A DNA stretch of 64,000 nt, from the NCBI GenBank assembly GCA_021234155.1, contig JAJEKV010000263.1:126001-190000 (forward strand), given 5' to 3'. The notes below the pieces were generated by a model, which did no database searches, was not told the DNA's origin, and worked only from the letters and a program-made list of their open reading frames with translations. A program made the position numbers and the translations under genes. The first letter of the stretch is position 1, and each line of letters begins with the position of its first letter. Below are positions 11,570 through 22,140 of the stretch, piece by piece. Source of the DNA: Isoetes taiwanensis. Its lineage: Eukaryota; Streptophyta; Lycopodiopsida; Isoetales; Isoetaceae.

Positions 11570-11733
11570 CTCCTTCTCCAGCTCTGAGCAAATAAGTGCT
11601 GTCCTCCATCTAAGGTGCACCTTTGACTGGCTAACGTCAGTGTAGATGTGATCTCCAACATAAAGTGTCTCGTCACCTTGAAATCCTGGAGCCTTTTCCA
11701 CCATTTGAGCACTGCCTCCACAATAAAGACCAC
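11570..11733 (-). pseudogene. exon of a HAD-superfamily 5'-nucleotidase (subfamily IG type)
   Basis: Read on the minus strand, a 164-bp segment is bounded by an acceptor (TTACAG before 11733) and a donor (GAG|GTATTA after 11570). In one frame it encodes GGSAQMVEKAPGFQGDE, LYVGDHIYTDVSQSK and HLRWRTALICSELEKE. This is the conserved C-terminal block of the eukaryotic cytosolic 5'-nucleotidase-like HAD hydrolases, including the DH pair near the last HAD motif that binds Mg. Family members dephosphorylate nucleoside monophosphates. The frame itself is intact with good splice sites. The exons that should precede and follow are not clearly found, so the gene is probably broken or strongly diverged. 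Confidence 0.75.
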
Positions 11734-13199
11734 CTGTAAGTCATAAAACTCAAGTCCTCATATGCTTCATAAGTGAAGAACTATGACAGAAACATTAAAA
11801 TGATACTGATGCCAGCACGAAAAAGCAAGAAAACCTTGTTTAGGCATGTGTCTCAAATCAACCTCTAGCAAACATGCATGCCCCAGTTGACATGAGATAG
11901 AACGACAAAACCCCTGGAAGAAATAAAGCTCTATGGGAGATTCTTGAACTGCTGTTGACTATTTTTCTATCACAGAAGGAGTTCATACCAACCATTTCTA
12001 AGTACATCACGTCGAAATTGAATCTTGACATGTATTTCCCCTTGTAGCCAATTCCTGTTTACGGCTAAATCTCAAAGCATAAACATAACAAACGAATTAA
12101 ATGCACTCAATATTTACCTCAATTGTGAAAAGTTGGTCATTCCAGCCTCTCCTTTACTCTCTGCACACCCTATGATTCAATGCAAGACCCTAAGCTCTTC
12201 ATGCAAATACGGAAACATCTAGATTCTGCATTGGTCATAGCCACTCATGGGGCACTATTTTCTAAGCTTGCAGAAGATGATGTCTTTATTGTAGAAACCA
12301 ATTAGGAAAAAATTTTACTGGCATCTACCTATATCATGCACAATTGTCTCCTGCTTCATATTTGCTGACAACTCCAGGGAGAAAAAGGTCCATGCTGCAC
12401 CTTTTTTGACAAAGGCACAGGCTCAACAAACCACTTTGTGCATTACACAACTCAAAGATTCAGATTAACTCCCTGTAAATGATCACTACAAAAGCATAAC
12501 AAAAGAAGCATAAATGCAAAAGGTTAAACTCGATAGGGAACTTCCAGGCAACCAGATCATATAGAGCCTCTATAGAAAAGATAAGGCTGGATCTTAAACT
12601 GCATTCCCATGTAACGATTTAATGCCTTCCATAGTTCCACTTGTGCAAGCATATGAGAAACATCAAATTGGGCAGAAAGACCTATAGTTTGTCATTCACA
12701 TTTCGAAGGAAGCCGTGATCCAGGCCTTTATTCTTTCTGAGATGGGTTGGATCATTTTCTGGCCTTGGCTTCTATCCAGTGATTGGCTCATATGTCCTTC
12801 CCTTCAGGTTCACATCAGATCCAGGGAAATAAAAAGAAAAAGCTCTTACCAAGCGCTAGCACTCCAACAACTGTACAACAATCGTCGAAGACCTCTATGC
12901 GTGCTGAAAACCTTCCATGCACGATTACATTTAAGAAGCATGCTCAGCTTAAAGCTCCATAAACATTCCTCGGATACTGCAAGCTATACCTAACAAACAA
13001 CCAACATAATATTAAACCAATGGGCCTAAAATGAAGATCAAATTACACAATACATCAACAATCAGGGTATTCAAAGTATATTGCAAAGGCCCAGTTTCAG
13101 CAATACTGGAGATCACGAAAAGCTTGAAACTAAATCAGCTAAAGTCATACTCTTGCATGCAATACCTAGAGCTTGGCGAGGAAGAAGCTATGAAATATT

Positions 13200-13325
13200 T
13201 TTTAAACGACATGGAGAAGTAGATATTTCATATTCGATGATATACACACGATCCAGACCATGTCTATGCACCTGCAAATTCTTCAGGGCAATATCATTAT
13301 CTTCTAGAGAAATTTCAATTCATTG
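13200..13325 (-). pseudogene. possible N-terminal exon remnant of the same HAD nucleotidase
   Basis: The minus strand reads IALKNLQVHRHGLDRVYII followed by EYEIST. This resembles the start of the family, where a short N-terminal stretch leads into V-Y-G-[FY]-D-x-D-Y-T. The catalytic DxDYT itself is not preserved: EYEIST stands in its place. If the match is real, the nucleotidase is inactive. Confidence 0.35.
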
Positions 13326-13854
13326 ACATGGCCCTTACATTTAATCATTGTCTATTCAAGATACATGACAGATAGTTCAATTGTTATTGCATGTTGTTAA
13401 TCTTGTAGGCTTGGAGCTGGGATGAAGTGGTCTCTCTAGTTCTGTCATCTATGCTGCTTGCATGCTAAGTCTGTAAAAGGCCATCAACGAAAACAAAACT
13501 TTAAAAGAAACAGAAGGGGCCTAACACGTTTATACTCAATATCAAGCTCTCTAGGATCCACATAGGTATAACTGTCATGCCATCGCAAAAAAATTAAATA
13601 AAAATATGCAAAATATTCTTGATAGGATGCACATTGTTGAACAACATCAATAGGAGCTAACGCAAAATCTTCCTTACTGCGGCACAGATGGTCATGCACT
13701 CCTTGGTGCATCCAATGACAAAGAATAAAAATCCAAGAAACTATAATTTTGAATGCAGCAAACCCTATGCAATAAACGCCTAACAATCATGGACAAAATA
13801 GCCAGATAGAAGAACAGAGGCACGAAGATTGAAAGACAAAACTACGAAGAATAC

Positions 13855-13948
13855 CAGATTAGATGTGGCATGGACATATGGAAAACCATAATTCTCACAA
13901 TAGCAAACTGATGATGCAACACCTCCAAGCTCATCCGATGCTGCTTTT
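13855..13948 (-). other. candidate exon, unknown product
   Basis: A 94-bp minus-strand segment has a T-rich tract plus AG before 13948 and a CTG|GTATTC donor after 13855. One frame is open (KAASDELGGVASS...). It lies between the candidate first exon and the nucleotidase exon. The product of this piece is not recognised. Confidence 0.3.
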
Positions 13949-14242
13949 CTAAAAAAATAAACAATAGAATCAAAACAAAGAATACCTGTCAAAAATCAGC
14001 AGATTAGGCTACAACCTCAAAGCCGAATCTATCTTTTCCGGAATCCCAATCTGCACAAAGGGGAATGATTACCCTATCTATCCTCTCCTCCAAAATCTCG
14101 TATATGCATGCCAGGATTCAAAAGGGGCAAATCGAAAAGGGACCCGGGATTAGGTATGGAAAGCTTTATCAGGAATAATTTTTTCATGGTATTGCATGCC
14201 GAAGAACAAAACACAAAATTTGCATCAACGATGGCATCGTAC

Positions 14243-14434
14243 CTGAGGCCCAATCGCTGAGCAAGAAATCTGAAGATGCGGCGCCCTAAGAAGTTTCATC
14301 AAAGCCAGGCCCCTCCTGCGGATTCGATGCAAAAACCAGCAAAGATGGCGTGCGCAAATCATGCCGAAGAACTTCCACAAAGCCAACAATGGAACCCTTT
14401 CGACCGATCGAACAGGAAAATCGTAACAGAGCAT
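14243..14434 (-). other. candidate first exon with a mitochondrial-type leader
   Basis: On the minus strand an ATG at 14434, with a second in frame at 14362, opens a frame that ends exactly at a strong donor (CCTCAG|GTACGA at 14243). The peptide from the second Met (MICARHLCWFLHRIRRRG...) is rich in Arg, Leu and His with no acidic residues, as in mitochondrial transit peptides. It could be the start of the nucleotidase gene whose exon lies at 11570-11733. The joining exons are not proven. Confidence 0.35.
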
Positions 14435-14599
14435 ATAGCTGGACGTCAGAAAAACAAACCTCTAAATCATATGAAAAAGCACAAATTTGATTTTTGGAAT
14501 ACTGGAAAATTTTTCCGACAGTTAAAACCTTTAAAACCTTAGGAATTTATCCTTAAAAAATAATCCAAAAAGTTTTCGAATAGTCGGAAAAACCGAATT

Positions 14600-15890
14600 T
14601 AAACAATAGATATCAACAAATGTAACTTGGATAAACTACATGATACATGCTACAAAGCAGAAAATGAAATAGTTCTTCCTTGAAGGCAAAAATGTTCTCA
14701 TGTAATCCTTTACATTCATCCCATTGCATTGTTTGATCCTTTACATTGATCCCATTCCATTGCTCAAACACTAGGCATAAGAATAGTATAGGTAGACATG
14801 AAATTCTGGGCATGGGGCATGAGCTAAATTTGAAAGGGATCAAGAGAGGTATAGAAGAAGGGAGACGATATGTTTAGTGGTTCAAAAATACATATTTGTT
14901 CTATTCTACCTTAGATTTGAAAAGGAGTTAATATTTGTTCTATTCTAGCTTATTCATTGAAAAATTCATATTTGTTGATTTCTCTCTTGTAGGGGACATG
15001 AAAGAGAAGCCATACCTTGACAATCCTATGGGTATTTGTCCAAGGACCACTAATCTTAAAATGCCTGATATTGCGACATTTTGTTAGTCCCTTCAAAGAT
15101 GGGAGGCAAGAGGTGACGAAAGTGGCACTTTGTAGATGGGCTTCATGTTGAATTCTTCATCTTGGCAGCTAAAGGATGACTCTGGATCCGATATTGTTGT
15201 GTCGACTCTATCAACGTCCCTTATATCGAGTCCTTCTCTTGTCGGTATCATGCCGCCAGAAGTGTTGAGAATGTTGATCGCGTCACCCCTTGCAAATTGC
15301 CCATCATCTCTTTCTTTCATTCTGTTACAGTATGGGAGGGTGGGAGTAAGAAGAGGAATACATGTGCAAGGTCTATAGCTTGCACAATTATAATTACTAT
15401 TAAAGCTATTAGCTCCTTTGGGTGCCTCCCCTCGAGATGCACACGCACTCTATGGTAGTGCCATCGATGTTCCTCCTAATGCAATGTTGTTGATGATCTA
15501 TATCCTCCTATTTGTACGTCAGCTCATACTCTGGGTAGACTCGTTGATATGTTGAGCTTCCCGGATCCGTTGTTAGCTATAATATATCACATTCTAAATA
15601 ATGATGCGTTAGCTATTGACATCTTGGCATTCAGGTCTTTTTTCTAATCTTGTCCTTTGGCAATAGTTGCCCCCCTCCACTATGTTGGGAGCTACTTGAA
15701 TTGGCTTCTCGATGTTGTATGCAATTTCTTTAGCTAGACTCTCAAGAAGTTGTTCTCTTCATTAGTTGTTCTCTTCATTTTAGCTTTATGGTTTTTTTTT
15801 GCCCCAAAAAAATTCGAAAATATCATTTCTGAACCTTATGGATTGTCACGATTTCTTGAGAACACATCGATTTGCATGATTTGCAGATGA
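14600..15890. other. non-coding interval
   Basis: No supported gene or repeat beyond short AT-rich runs. The open frames at 15093-15378 lie opposite each other and match no known family. Confidence 0.35.
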
Positions 15891-16099
15891 AAAGCACAAT
15901 GTGCATTTAACATCATGTTCATGTTCAATCCTAATGTATTGTAAATTGCCAGATTGTTTCTACATGGATTTTGACTATACAAATAAAAGATGAAAAGCGC
16001 AATGTGCAAACAACATCATTGAACCAAGTTGTCCTAATTCATAATGTTTTTAAGATTACTTCTGCATGGTTCTATAAATTATTCCTGCACAGCTTTTGA

Positions 16100-16372
16100 C
16101 GATCCCCAATGGAAATGTATGATTGACTTAATTCGTGATCCTATATGTGGATATATAATGGTTGATGGCTTTTGATTTCCAATGGAAGTGTATGATTGAC
16201 TTAATTTGTGATCTTGATATATAATGGTTGAAGATTGTATGATTTAGGTTAGAATGGTTGTATCGATCCAAAACAACCACCCAATCCTTTGTCCGTATAA
16301 TGGCTGAGGATTGTATGCTTTAGGTTAGAAAGGTTGTATCAATCCAAAACAACCACCCAACCCTTTGTCGTA
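16100..16372 (+). repeat. two short tandem duplications
   Basis: A GTATGATTGACTTAATT-bearing unit is repeated at about 16115 and 16188. A unit containing TTAGGTTAGAAtGGTTGTAT and AACAACCACCCAA follows, repeated at about 16245 and 16320. Confidence 0.7.
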
Positions 16373-16575
16373 TATAAGTAAGTGGGTATTCCACATCCCA
16401 TCCATGGTGAACAGAGCACCACGTGGCGCGATCTTGGGCCTTCATATTCTCACTTCAACTTAGTAGGGGCTTTGAAAACCTTTAAGTTATGTGGGGATTC
16501 GAACCCTAGTCCATGACCCCTAATCTCCATATCTACCATTAGGCCAAGCATTAATTTGTTGAAATAATTGCAAGA
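16372..16575 (-). mobile_element. tRNA-derived SINE, copy 1
   Basis: Reading the minus strand from about 16560, an A box (TGGCCTAATGG) is followed about 35 bases later by a perfect B box (GGTTCGAATCC). This is the internal pol III promoter of tRNA-derived SINEs. The body continues through AACTTAAAGGTTTTCAAAGC to a 3' end near 16372 with ACTTACTT repeats. Copies 2 and 3 at 18958 and 19450 share the layout. Confidence 0.75.
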
Positions 16576-17293
16576 TTACATATAGCTAAGGGTGAGATCT
16601 AATCAATTGTAGGATGTTCTAGGATGCGCTAGATAGCTCTGCAATATTTTAGAATATTCTAGAAAGCCCTAGAATATCCCAGAGTGTTCTAAATGCTCAT
16701 GGGTAAGCACCTCAATCTAAAAATAGATAGTTTTATTGAAACTTTGCAAACATTCAAAATAGAATGTTTTGGAATATTCCATATTCCCAAGATAAGCATC
16801 TCAATCAAAAAATAAAAAGCTTTTTGAAACTTCTCAAACAGTCAAGATAGAATGTTCTAGAATGTTTCGTGAGCTCATGAGTAAGCATCTCAGTCTAAAA
16901 ATAGCAAGTTTTTTTGAAACTTTGCAAAAACTTATAATAGGATGTTCTAGATAGTTCTAGAAATTTCTACAATATCCTAAATGCTCATAAATAAGCATCT
17001 CAGTCTAATAATAAAAAGTTATGTTGGAAATTACAAGAAACCAAAATTGAATGTCCCAGAATGTTCTACATGCTCAGACGCTCATGGGTAAGCAGGTGAG
17101 TTTAGATAGGAAGTTCTAGAATATTCTAGATGCTCATGAATAACCACTCCAGCTTAAAAATAGGAAGTTTTTTTGAAAAATTGAAGATAAAATAAAATGG
17201 CCCAGAATGTTCTACATGCTCAGCTCCTCATGGGTAAGCAAGCGAGTCCAAATAGAAAGTTTTTTAACAAGAATAGAAAGATTTCAAAATAGG
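16576..17293 (+). repeat. heat-shock-element-rich satellite block 1
   Basis: A degenerate tandem repeat of about 90-110 bp. Each unit has a 'AAGCAyCTCArTCTAAAAATAG' landmark (about 16706, 16794, 16884, 16993), a T-run with GAAACTTTGC, and a cluster of TTCTAGAATGTTC strings. Perfect three-unit GAAnnTTCnnGAA or TTCnnGAAnnTTC strings occur at 16652-16664, 16850-16862, 16955-16967 and 17114-17126. No coding potential. Confidence 0.8.
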
Positions 17294-17465
17294 TGATACT
17301 TTGGAAACGATATTAGATGTGAGTAAGTTCCTCATGGGTGATACTTTGGAATTGGTGGTAGATGTAACTAAGCTCTCAATGGGTGATACTTTGGAATTAA
17401 TAGTAGGTGTTGACAATAGGTGTGTGTAAGCTCCCCATGGGGGATACTTTGAAATTGATAGTAGA
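17294..17465 (+). repeat. GATACTTTGGAATTG tandem repeat, block 1
   Basis: GATACTTTGG starts at 17294, 17340, 17384 and 17443, giving a 44-59 bp period. Each unit also carries GTAAGCTCCTCATGGGT. A larger block of the same unit is at 18126-18560. Confidence 0.85.
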
Positions 17466-18125
17466 TATGGCCAGAATAGAATGTTCTAGAATGCTACTTA
17501 AGGTAAGCACCCCAGTCTAAAATAGAAAGTTTTAAGGAGCTTCTCAGACAATCAAAATAGAATGTTCTGGAATGCTCCAATTGCTCATGGGGTAAACACC
17601 TCAGTCTAAAAATAGGAAGTTTTTCTGAAACTTTGCTAAACCTCAAGCATGTTCTAGAATGATCTACTAGAATCTTTTAGATGCTCGTGGATAAGCACCT
17701 CAATCTAAAAATAGAAAGCTTTTTGAAAGTTTACAAAGAATAAAAATAGAATGTTCTAGAATGTTCCAGATGCACAAGGTGAGTAGCTCAGTATAAATAT
17801 AGAAATTCTTTTGAAGCTTCTCAAACATTCAAGATAGAATGTTCTAGAATGTTCCAGATGCTTATAGATAAGCACCTCCGTCTAAAAATAGAAACTTTTT
17901 TTGAAACTTTGTAGATAAAATGCTCCAGATATTCCTAGAAAATTCTAGAATATTCTAGATGCTCATGAATAAGCACCTCCGTCTAAGAATAAAAAGTGTT
18001 TTTAAAAAATTGCAAGGAGTTAAAATAAAATGTCCCAGAATGTTCTACATCCCCAGATGCTCATGGGTAAAGCGAGTCCAAATAGAAAGCTTTTTTTTAC
18101 AAGAATAGCAAGTTTTCAAAATAGG
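17466..18125 (+). repeat. heat-shock-element-rich satellite block 2
   Basis: Same ~95-bp family as block 1. Perfect alternating strings occur at 17479-17491, 17560-17572, 17749-17766 (four units), 17837-17854 (four units) and 17943-17955. Confidence 0.8.
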
Positions 18126-18560
18126 TGATAATATAGAAATGGTAGAAGGTGTAAGTAAACTCCTCATGGGTGATACTTTGGAATTGGTGGTACATGTAAC
18201 TAAGCTCCAAATGGGTGGTACTTTGGAATTGATAGTAGTTGTTGATAGTAGGTGTGAGTCAGCCCCTCATGGGTGATTATGTGGAATTGGCAGTAGGTAT
18301 AAGTAAGCTCCTCATGGGTGATGCTTTGGAATTGGCAGTGGTAAGCTCTCCATCAATCGATCAATGAATGTTGAGTAACATGGGTATGAACATATAGATG
18401 TTTCTAATGGATGATACTTTGGAATTTGGTAGTTGTGTGCAGCTCCTCATGTGTGGTACTTTTGAATTGGTTGTAGGTATCCATAAGCTCCTCATATGTG
18501 ATATTTTGGAATTGATAGTAGATGTGGTTAAGGTCTTCATGGGTGATACTTTGAAATCCA
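18126..18560 (+). repeat. GATACTTTGGAATTG tandem repeat, block 2
   Basis: About eight units of the ~45-bp repeat, with GGTGATACTTTGGAATTG and GTAAGCTCCTCATG as landmarks. They are interrupted near 18350 by a short unrelated stretch with an ATCGAT-rich core. Confidence 0.85.
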
Positions 18561-18957
18561 AGCTGAGGCCGACACCTTGGCGATGTCGAGGTCGAGACCG
18601 AGGAATTAGTGCAAGAGAAAAATGGTCCAAAACGAGGCGAGACCTCAGCAAAAGGTCAAGACCGAGGTCGTGGAATAGTACCAAAGAAAAAGGGTCGCCC
18701 TGGGTAGATGTGCTTTTGTCGAAACCGAGGTGGGGCCTCGGCCGAGCCGAGGAATAGTGCCAAAGGAAAGGGCCCACACGTATAGGCGGGCCCTTTCCTA
18801 GTCTAATATAATAAGAAAGTAGCGTAGAAAAGGGGTCGCCCTAGGTAGGTGTGCTTTTGTCCAAACCGAGGTGAGATGAGGCCAAGCCGAGGAATAGTGC
18901 AAAAGAAAAGGGTCTGCCCTGCTTAGTCTAATATAATATAATAAGAAAATAGTGTCT
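18561..18957 (+). repeat. GC-rich block with repeated GAGGAATAGTGCCAAAG motif
   Basis: A GC-rich insert in an AT-rich satellite. The string 'gaggaatagtgc-aaagaaaagggtcgccc' recurs near 18600, 18670, 18750 and 18890, and again at 20115-20145. Perfect 11-bp inverted arms GGAAAGGGCCC/GGGCCCTTTCC lie at 18765-18775 and 18788-18798. It could be the end region of a DNA transposon. No terminal repeat or duplication was established. Confidence 0.5.
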
Positions 18958-19185
18958 GTATGTAAGTAAGTGAGGGAGTGAGTGGATTTTCCACACCCCA
19001 TCCATGGCGAATATAATGCCATGTGGCACAATATTGGCCCTTCATTTTCTCACTCCATCTTAGTGGGAGCTTTGAAAACATTTGGGTTGTGTGGGGGATC
19101 CAAACCTTGGTCCGTGCCCCCCAAAACCCTCCATACCTATCACTAGGCCAAGCATTGATTTGTTGAAATAATTGCAAGTTCACAT
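18958..19185 (-). mobile_element. tRNA-derived SINE, copy 2
   Basis: Same layout as copy 1 on the minus strand: an A box TGGCCTAGTGATAGG, a mutated B box GGTTTGGATCC, and a 3' end with (ACTT)n near 18960. Flanking satellite sequence ('acatatag-taaggg' to the right) matches the flank of copy 1, so SINE and satellite were duplicated together about 2.58 kb apart. Confidence 0.72.
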
Positions 19186-19450
19186 ATAGTTAAGGGCCAG
19201 GTCTAACCAATTCTAGGATGTTTTAGGATGCCCTAGATAGCTCTACAATATTCTAGAATGTTCTAGAAAGCCCTAGAATCTCCCAGAGTTCTAGATGCTC
19301 ATGGGTAAGCACCCCATCTAAAAATTAGATAGTTTTATTGAAACTTTGCAAGGAGTCAAAATGGCGAATATAGCGCCACCTGACCTCCATTTCTCACTCC
19401 ATCTTAGTCATCTAAAAATAGATAGTTTTATTGAAACTTAGAGTCAAAAC
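19186..19450 (+). repeat. heat-shock-element-rich satellite block 3
   Basis: This duplicates the start of block 1 (AGGATGTT-TAGGATGC, then AGCTCT-CAATATT). A perfect four-unit TTCTAGAATGTTCTAGAA lies at 19251-19268. The block is cut by SINE copy 3. Confidence 0.78.
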
Positions 19451-19549
19451 GATGAATATAACGTGGCGCAAGTTTTGCCCTCCATTTTCTCATTCCATCT
19501 TATTGGGGGCCTTGAAAACTATTGGGTTGGGGGGATAGAACCTTATGCC

Positions 19550-19596
<47 letters not shown>

Positions 19597-19650
19597 AACA
19601 AAAGAAAAAAAAACCCATACCTACCACTAGACCAAGCATTGCTAGTTAAG
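19451..19650 (-). mobile_element. tRNA-derived SINE, copy 3, with internal A-run
   Basis: A diverged minus-strand copy (TCATTCCATCTTATTGGGGG, then ACCACTAGACCAAGC at its head). Where copies 1 and 2 have the stretch between the B and A boxes, this one has 44 consecutive A's (19551-19594) followed by an A-rich imperfect run. That separates its promoter boxes and probably inactivates it. Confidence 0.65.
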
Positions 19651-20095
19651 GGTGAGATCATCTCCTAGACTGTTCTAGATGCTCATGGATAAGTATCTCA
19701 ATCTAAAAATAGATAGTTTTATTGAAATTTGCAAAGAGTCAAAATAGAATGTTCTGGAATGTTCCATATGCCCAGGATAAGCACCTCAATCTGAAAATAG
19801 AAAGTGTTTGAAACAGTCGCTCATGGATAAGCATCTCAGTCTAAAAATAGCAAGTTCTTTTGAAACTTTGCAAAAACTCATACTAGGATGTTCTAGATAA
19901 TTCTAGAAAATTCTACAATATCCTAGATGCTCGTGAAAGAATAGAAAGTTTTATTGGAAAATACAAGAAGCCAAAATAGAATGTCCCAGAATCTTCTACA
20001 TACTCAGATGCTCATGGGTAGCGAGTCCAAATAGAAAGTTTTTTTTACAAGAATAGAAAGTTTTCAAAACTGGTGATACTTTGGAAATGGTAGTA
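19651..20095 (+). repeat. heat-shock-element-rich satellite block 4
   Basis: Same family. Perfect strings occur at 19747-19764 (four units) and 19901-19913. The block ends with one GTGATACTTTGGAA unit at about 20071 and a copy of the GAGGAATAGTGCC motif at 20115. Confidence 0.78.
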
Positions 20096-20509
20096 GGCCT
20101 CAGCCGCCGAACGGAGGAATAGTGCCCAAGAAAAGGGCCCGCCCTAACTTTTCTAGTCAGTTTATAAAACAATCATGGAAGCACAAAAATGGTAACCATT
20201 GATGGTGGAAGGCCGGTCTTGTCTATTTGGAAAAAGTTGTCCTTTCAATCGGCAACTCTTGCTTGGAGTTTATTTAGGCCCTTTTTCCACGACCTGGGTG
20301 TCTTATATTTATCAAAATATTATTGGGCCACATAAGCATATAAGATAGGCTAGTTTTTCCATTGCAATTTATAGGACATGTCTCATAGGCATTTAAGAAC
20401 GTCCACAAGAACGAAATTTCTGGTTTTTATGCTTTTGTTGAAAAGCAATAAACAACGCTCAAAGCTCGGGCGCCACGGCTCGGCTCCAAGAAACCTCGAA
20501 GGTTTTTCG

Positions 20510-20615
20510 ATTTGATCCGCTCTCGGCTATGGAGGTTCCGCTTTGCAAAGCTCTCGGCTATGGAGGTCGGCTATGGAGGTTTCGGGCTTTGCAAAGCTCT
20601 CGACTATGGAGGTGG
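20510..20615 (+). repeat. CGGCTATGGAGGT / GCTTTGCAAAGCTCT repeats
   Basis: Four copies of CGrCTATGGAGGT, alternating with the palindrome GCTTTGCAAAGC, inside the PIF/Harbinger-like element. Confidence 0.7.
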
Positions 20616-21189
20616 GGATTGTGTTTTAAACCTCCGTTAACTCTGTTTTTCAAGGCGCCATAGCAGCGATACTATTGTTTCATGGCAAGCGGTGCTTCCT
20701 CCTCGCCATAGCTCCGCCACAATAGTTAAGCACAAAATCTGTCACAAAACGAAGAAACCACAACCGAATCTGTCACAACTGAATCTGTCACAAGCAACCT
20801 AATCTGTCACAAGCAAGCAAGCTTGCAAAGCTCACTCCGTCGCTGCCAGAAGAGAACCAAATTTTTTCCTTTTTTTTTTCTTTAGCAAAAATTTCGTCCT
20901 TATGGACATTTCATTAAGAAACGCATTGGTTGGGGTTTCTGAAATAAACGGCGCGCGGGGGGTTTATTTCGAGAAACCCCAGAACCAATCGATTTCTCAT
21001 CATACAACTCCAGTCTTATTTTTTTCTTAGGAAACCCCGAGAAAATAAGACATGTGATAAATATCAATCATCGTGCTTCTTTCCCTAAAATTTAGGATGT
21101 CACAAAAAAAAAGAGGGCTGGAGTGGAATCGCCAGAACTGCCATTGCGGGAACAGAATCGAGCGATGACATTATCTGCGCCCGATCTGG

Positions 21190-21300
21190 GTTAGAAAATC
21201 GAGAGCGGAAACCTAGATTGGGTTCATGTCTGGAAACCTAGAGTGGTTAATAGAAACTATTCTAGGTTTCCACTAAAGATACTGCTCTAGGTTTCCTTCG
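21190..21300. repeat. GGAAACCTAGA repeats, group 1
   Basis: Two GAAACCTAGA copies in plus orientation, near 21209 and 21233, are followed by two in inverted orientation (CTAGGTTTCC near 21263 and 21288). The same motif forms group 2 at 22440-22680. Confidence 0.7.
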
Positions 21301-21984
21301 GATCCATTAATTGCCAGGTAAGAGGGCTTTAAATGGTCTTACAGGACTTTAAATTGCCATTAAGGCAAGAAATTTAAGGCCATTTAAGGCATGAATTTCG
21401 TTGCATCATTCTTCTGGCGGCAAAAATTGAGCTCAGAAAAAATTGAGCTCCGGCCATGGCGATTTGCACAACGGCTTGTTCCCTCTGTTCTTAGTTTCTG
21501 TGTTTTCTTTCTAATTCTGTTCTTTCCATGCAGCGACTCTGGCGATGGCGTAACAAAGCCATTTTTTTCGGTTGTTTCTTTCTAACGAGTGTTCTTTCTG
21601 TGCAGCAACTCCGGCGATGGCTAAGCTTTGCTTTCCTTTTCTTAGTTTCTCTGTTCTTAGATTTGTGCAGCGGCTGTTCTTAGTGCAGCGGCGATTTGTG
21701 CAGCGATTTGTTCCCTCTTTTCTTAGTTTCTGTTTTTTCTTTCTTGCTCTTAGTTTCTTTCTTGCTCTTAGTTTCTTGTTCTTCGTTTCTATGTTCTTTC
21801 TGTGCAGTCTGGCGATGGCATAACAAAGCCATTTTTTTCTGTTTTGCTCTTAGTTTCTTGTTCTTAGTTTCTCTATTCTTAGTTTCTTGTTCTTAGTTTC
21901 TCTGTTTTTTAATCTGTTAAGTCTGTTTTTGTTAAGAAATCTGTTGCTGGTGCTTTGGACCGGGGTTCAATTCCCTTGGCAGTA

Positions 21985-22140
21985 AAGAAATCTTAGAAAG
22001 CAGAATGCGAGTCAAAATGCAGGTAAAAATCTTAGAATGCAGGTAAGAATCCGGAAATGCAAGTAAATTTCAGAATGCAATCAAAATACAGGTAAGAAAT
22101 TTTAGTATGACGATTAAAAACTTAGAATGCAAGTAAGAGG
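21985..22140 (+). repeat. AGAATGCAGGTAAG-like short repeats
   Basis: About six imperfect copies of a ~20-bp unit, CTTAGAATGCAGGTAAg. Several copies contain CAGGTAAG, the consensus of a splice donor, though no gene surrounds them. Confidence 0.6.

Noticed and set aside
15093-15378. Opposed open frames of 75-80 codons
   Set aside because: They mirror each other, have no known motif, and lie in otherwise non-coding DNA.
18361-18777. Open frames of 119-138 codons over the satellite
   Set aside because: They follow the 45-bp repeat and the GC-rich repeats, so the amino-acid repeats are by-products.
21391-21896. Hydrophobic Phe/Leu/Ser-rich frames suggesting membrane proteins
   Set aside because: They arise from a CTTAGTTTCTTTCTTG-type pyrimidine-rich low-complexity tract inside the PIF/Harbinger-like element.
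21950-21995. GGTTCAATTCC, a pol III B-box-like string
   Set aside because: No A box at proper distance and no tRNA fold. Isolated match.
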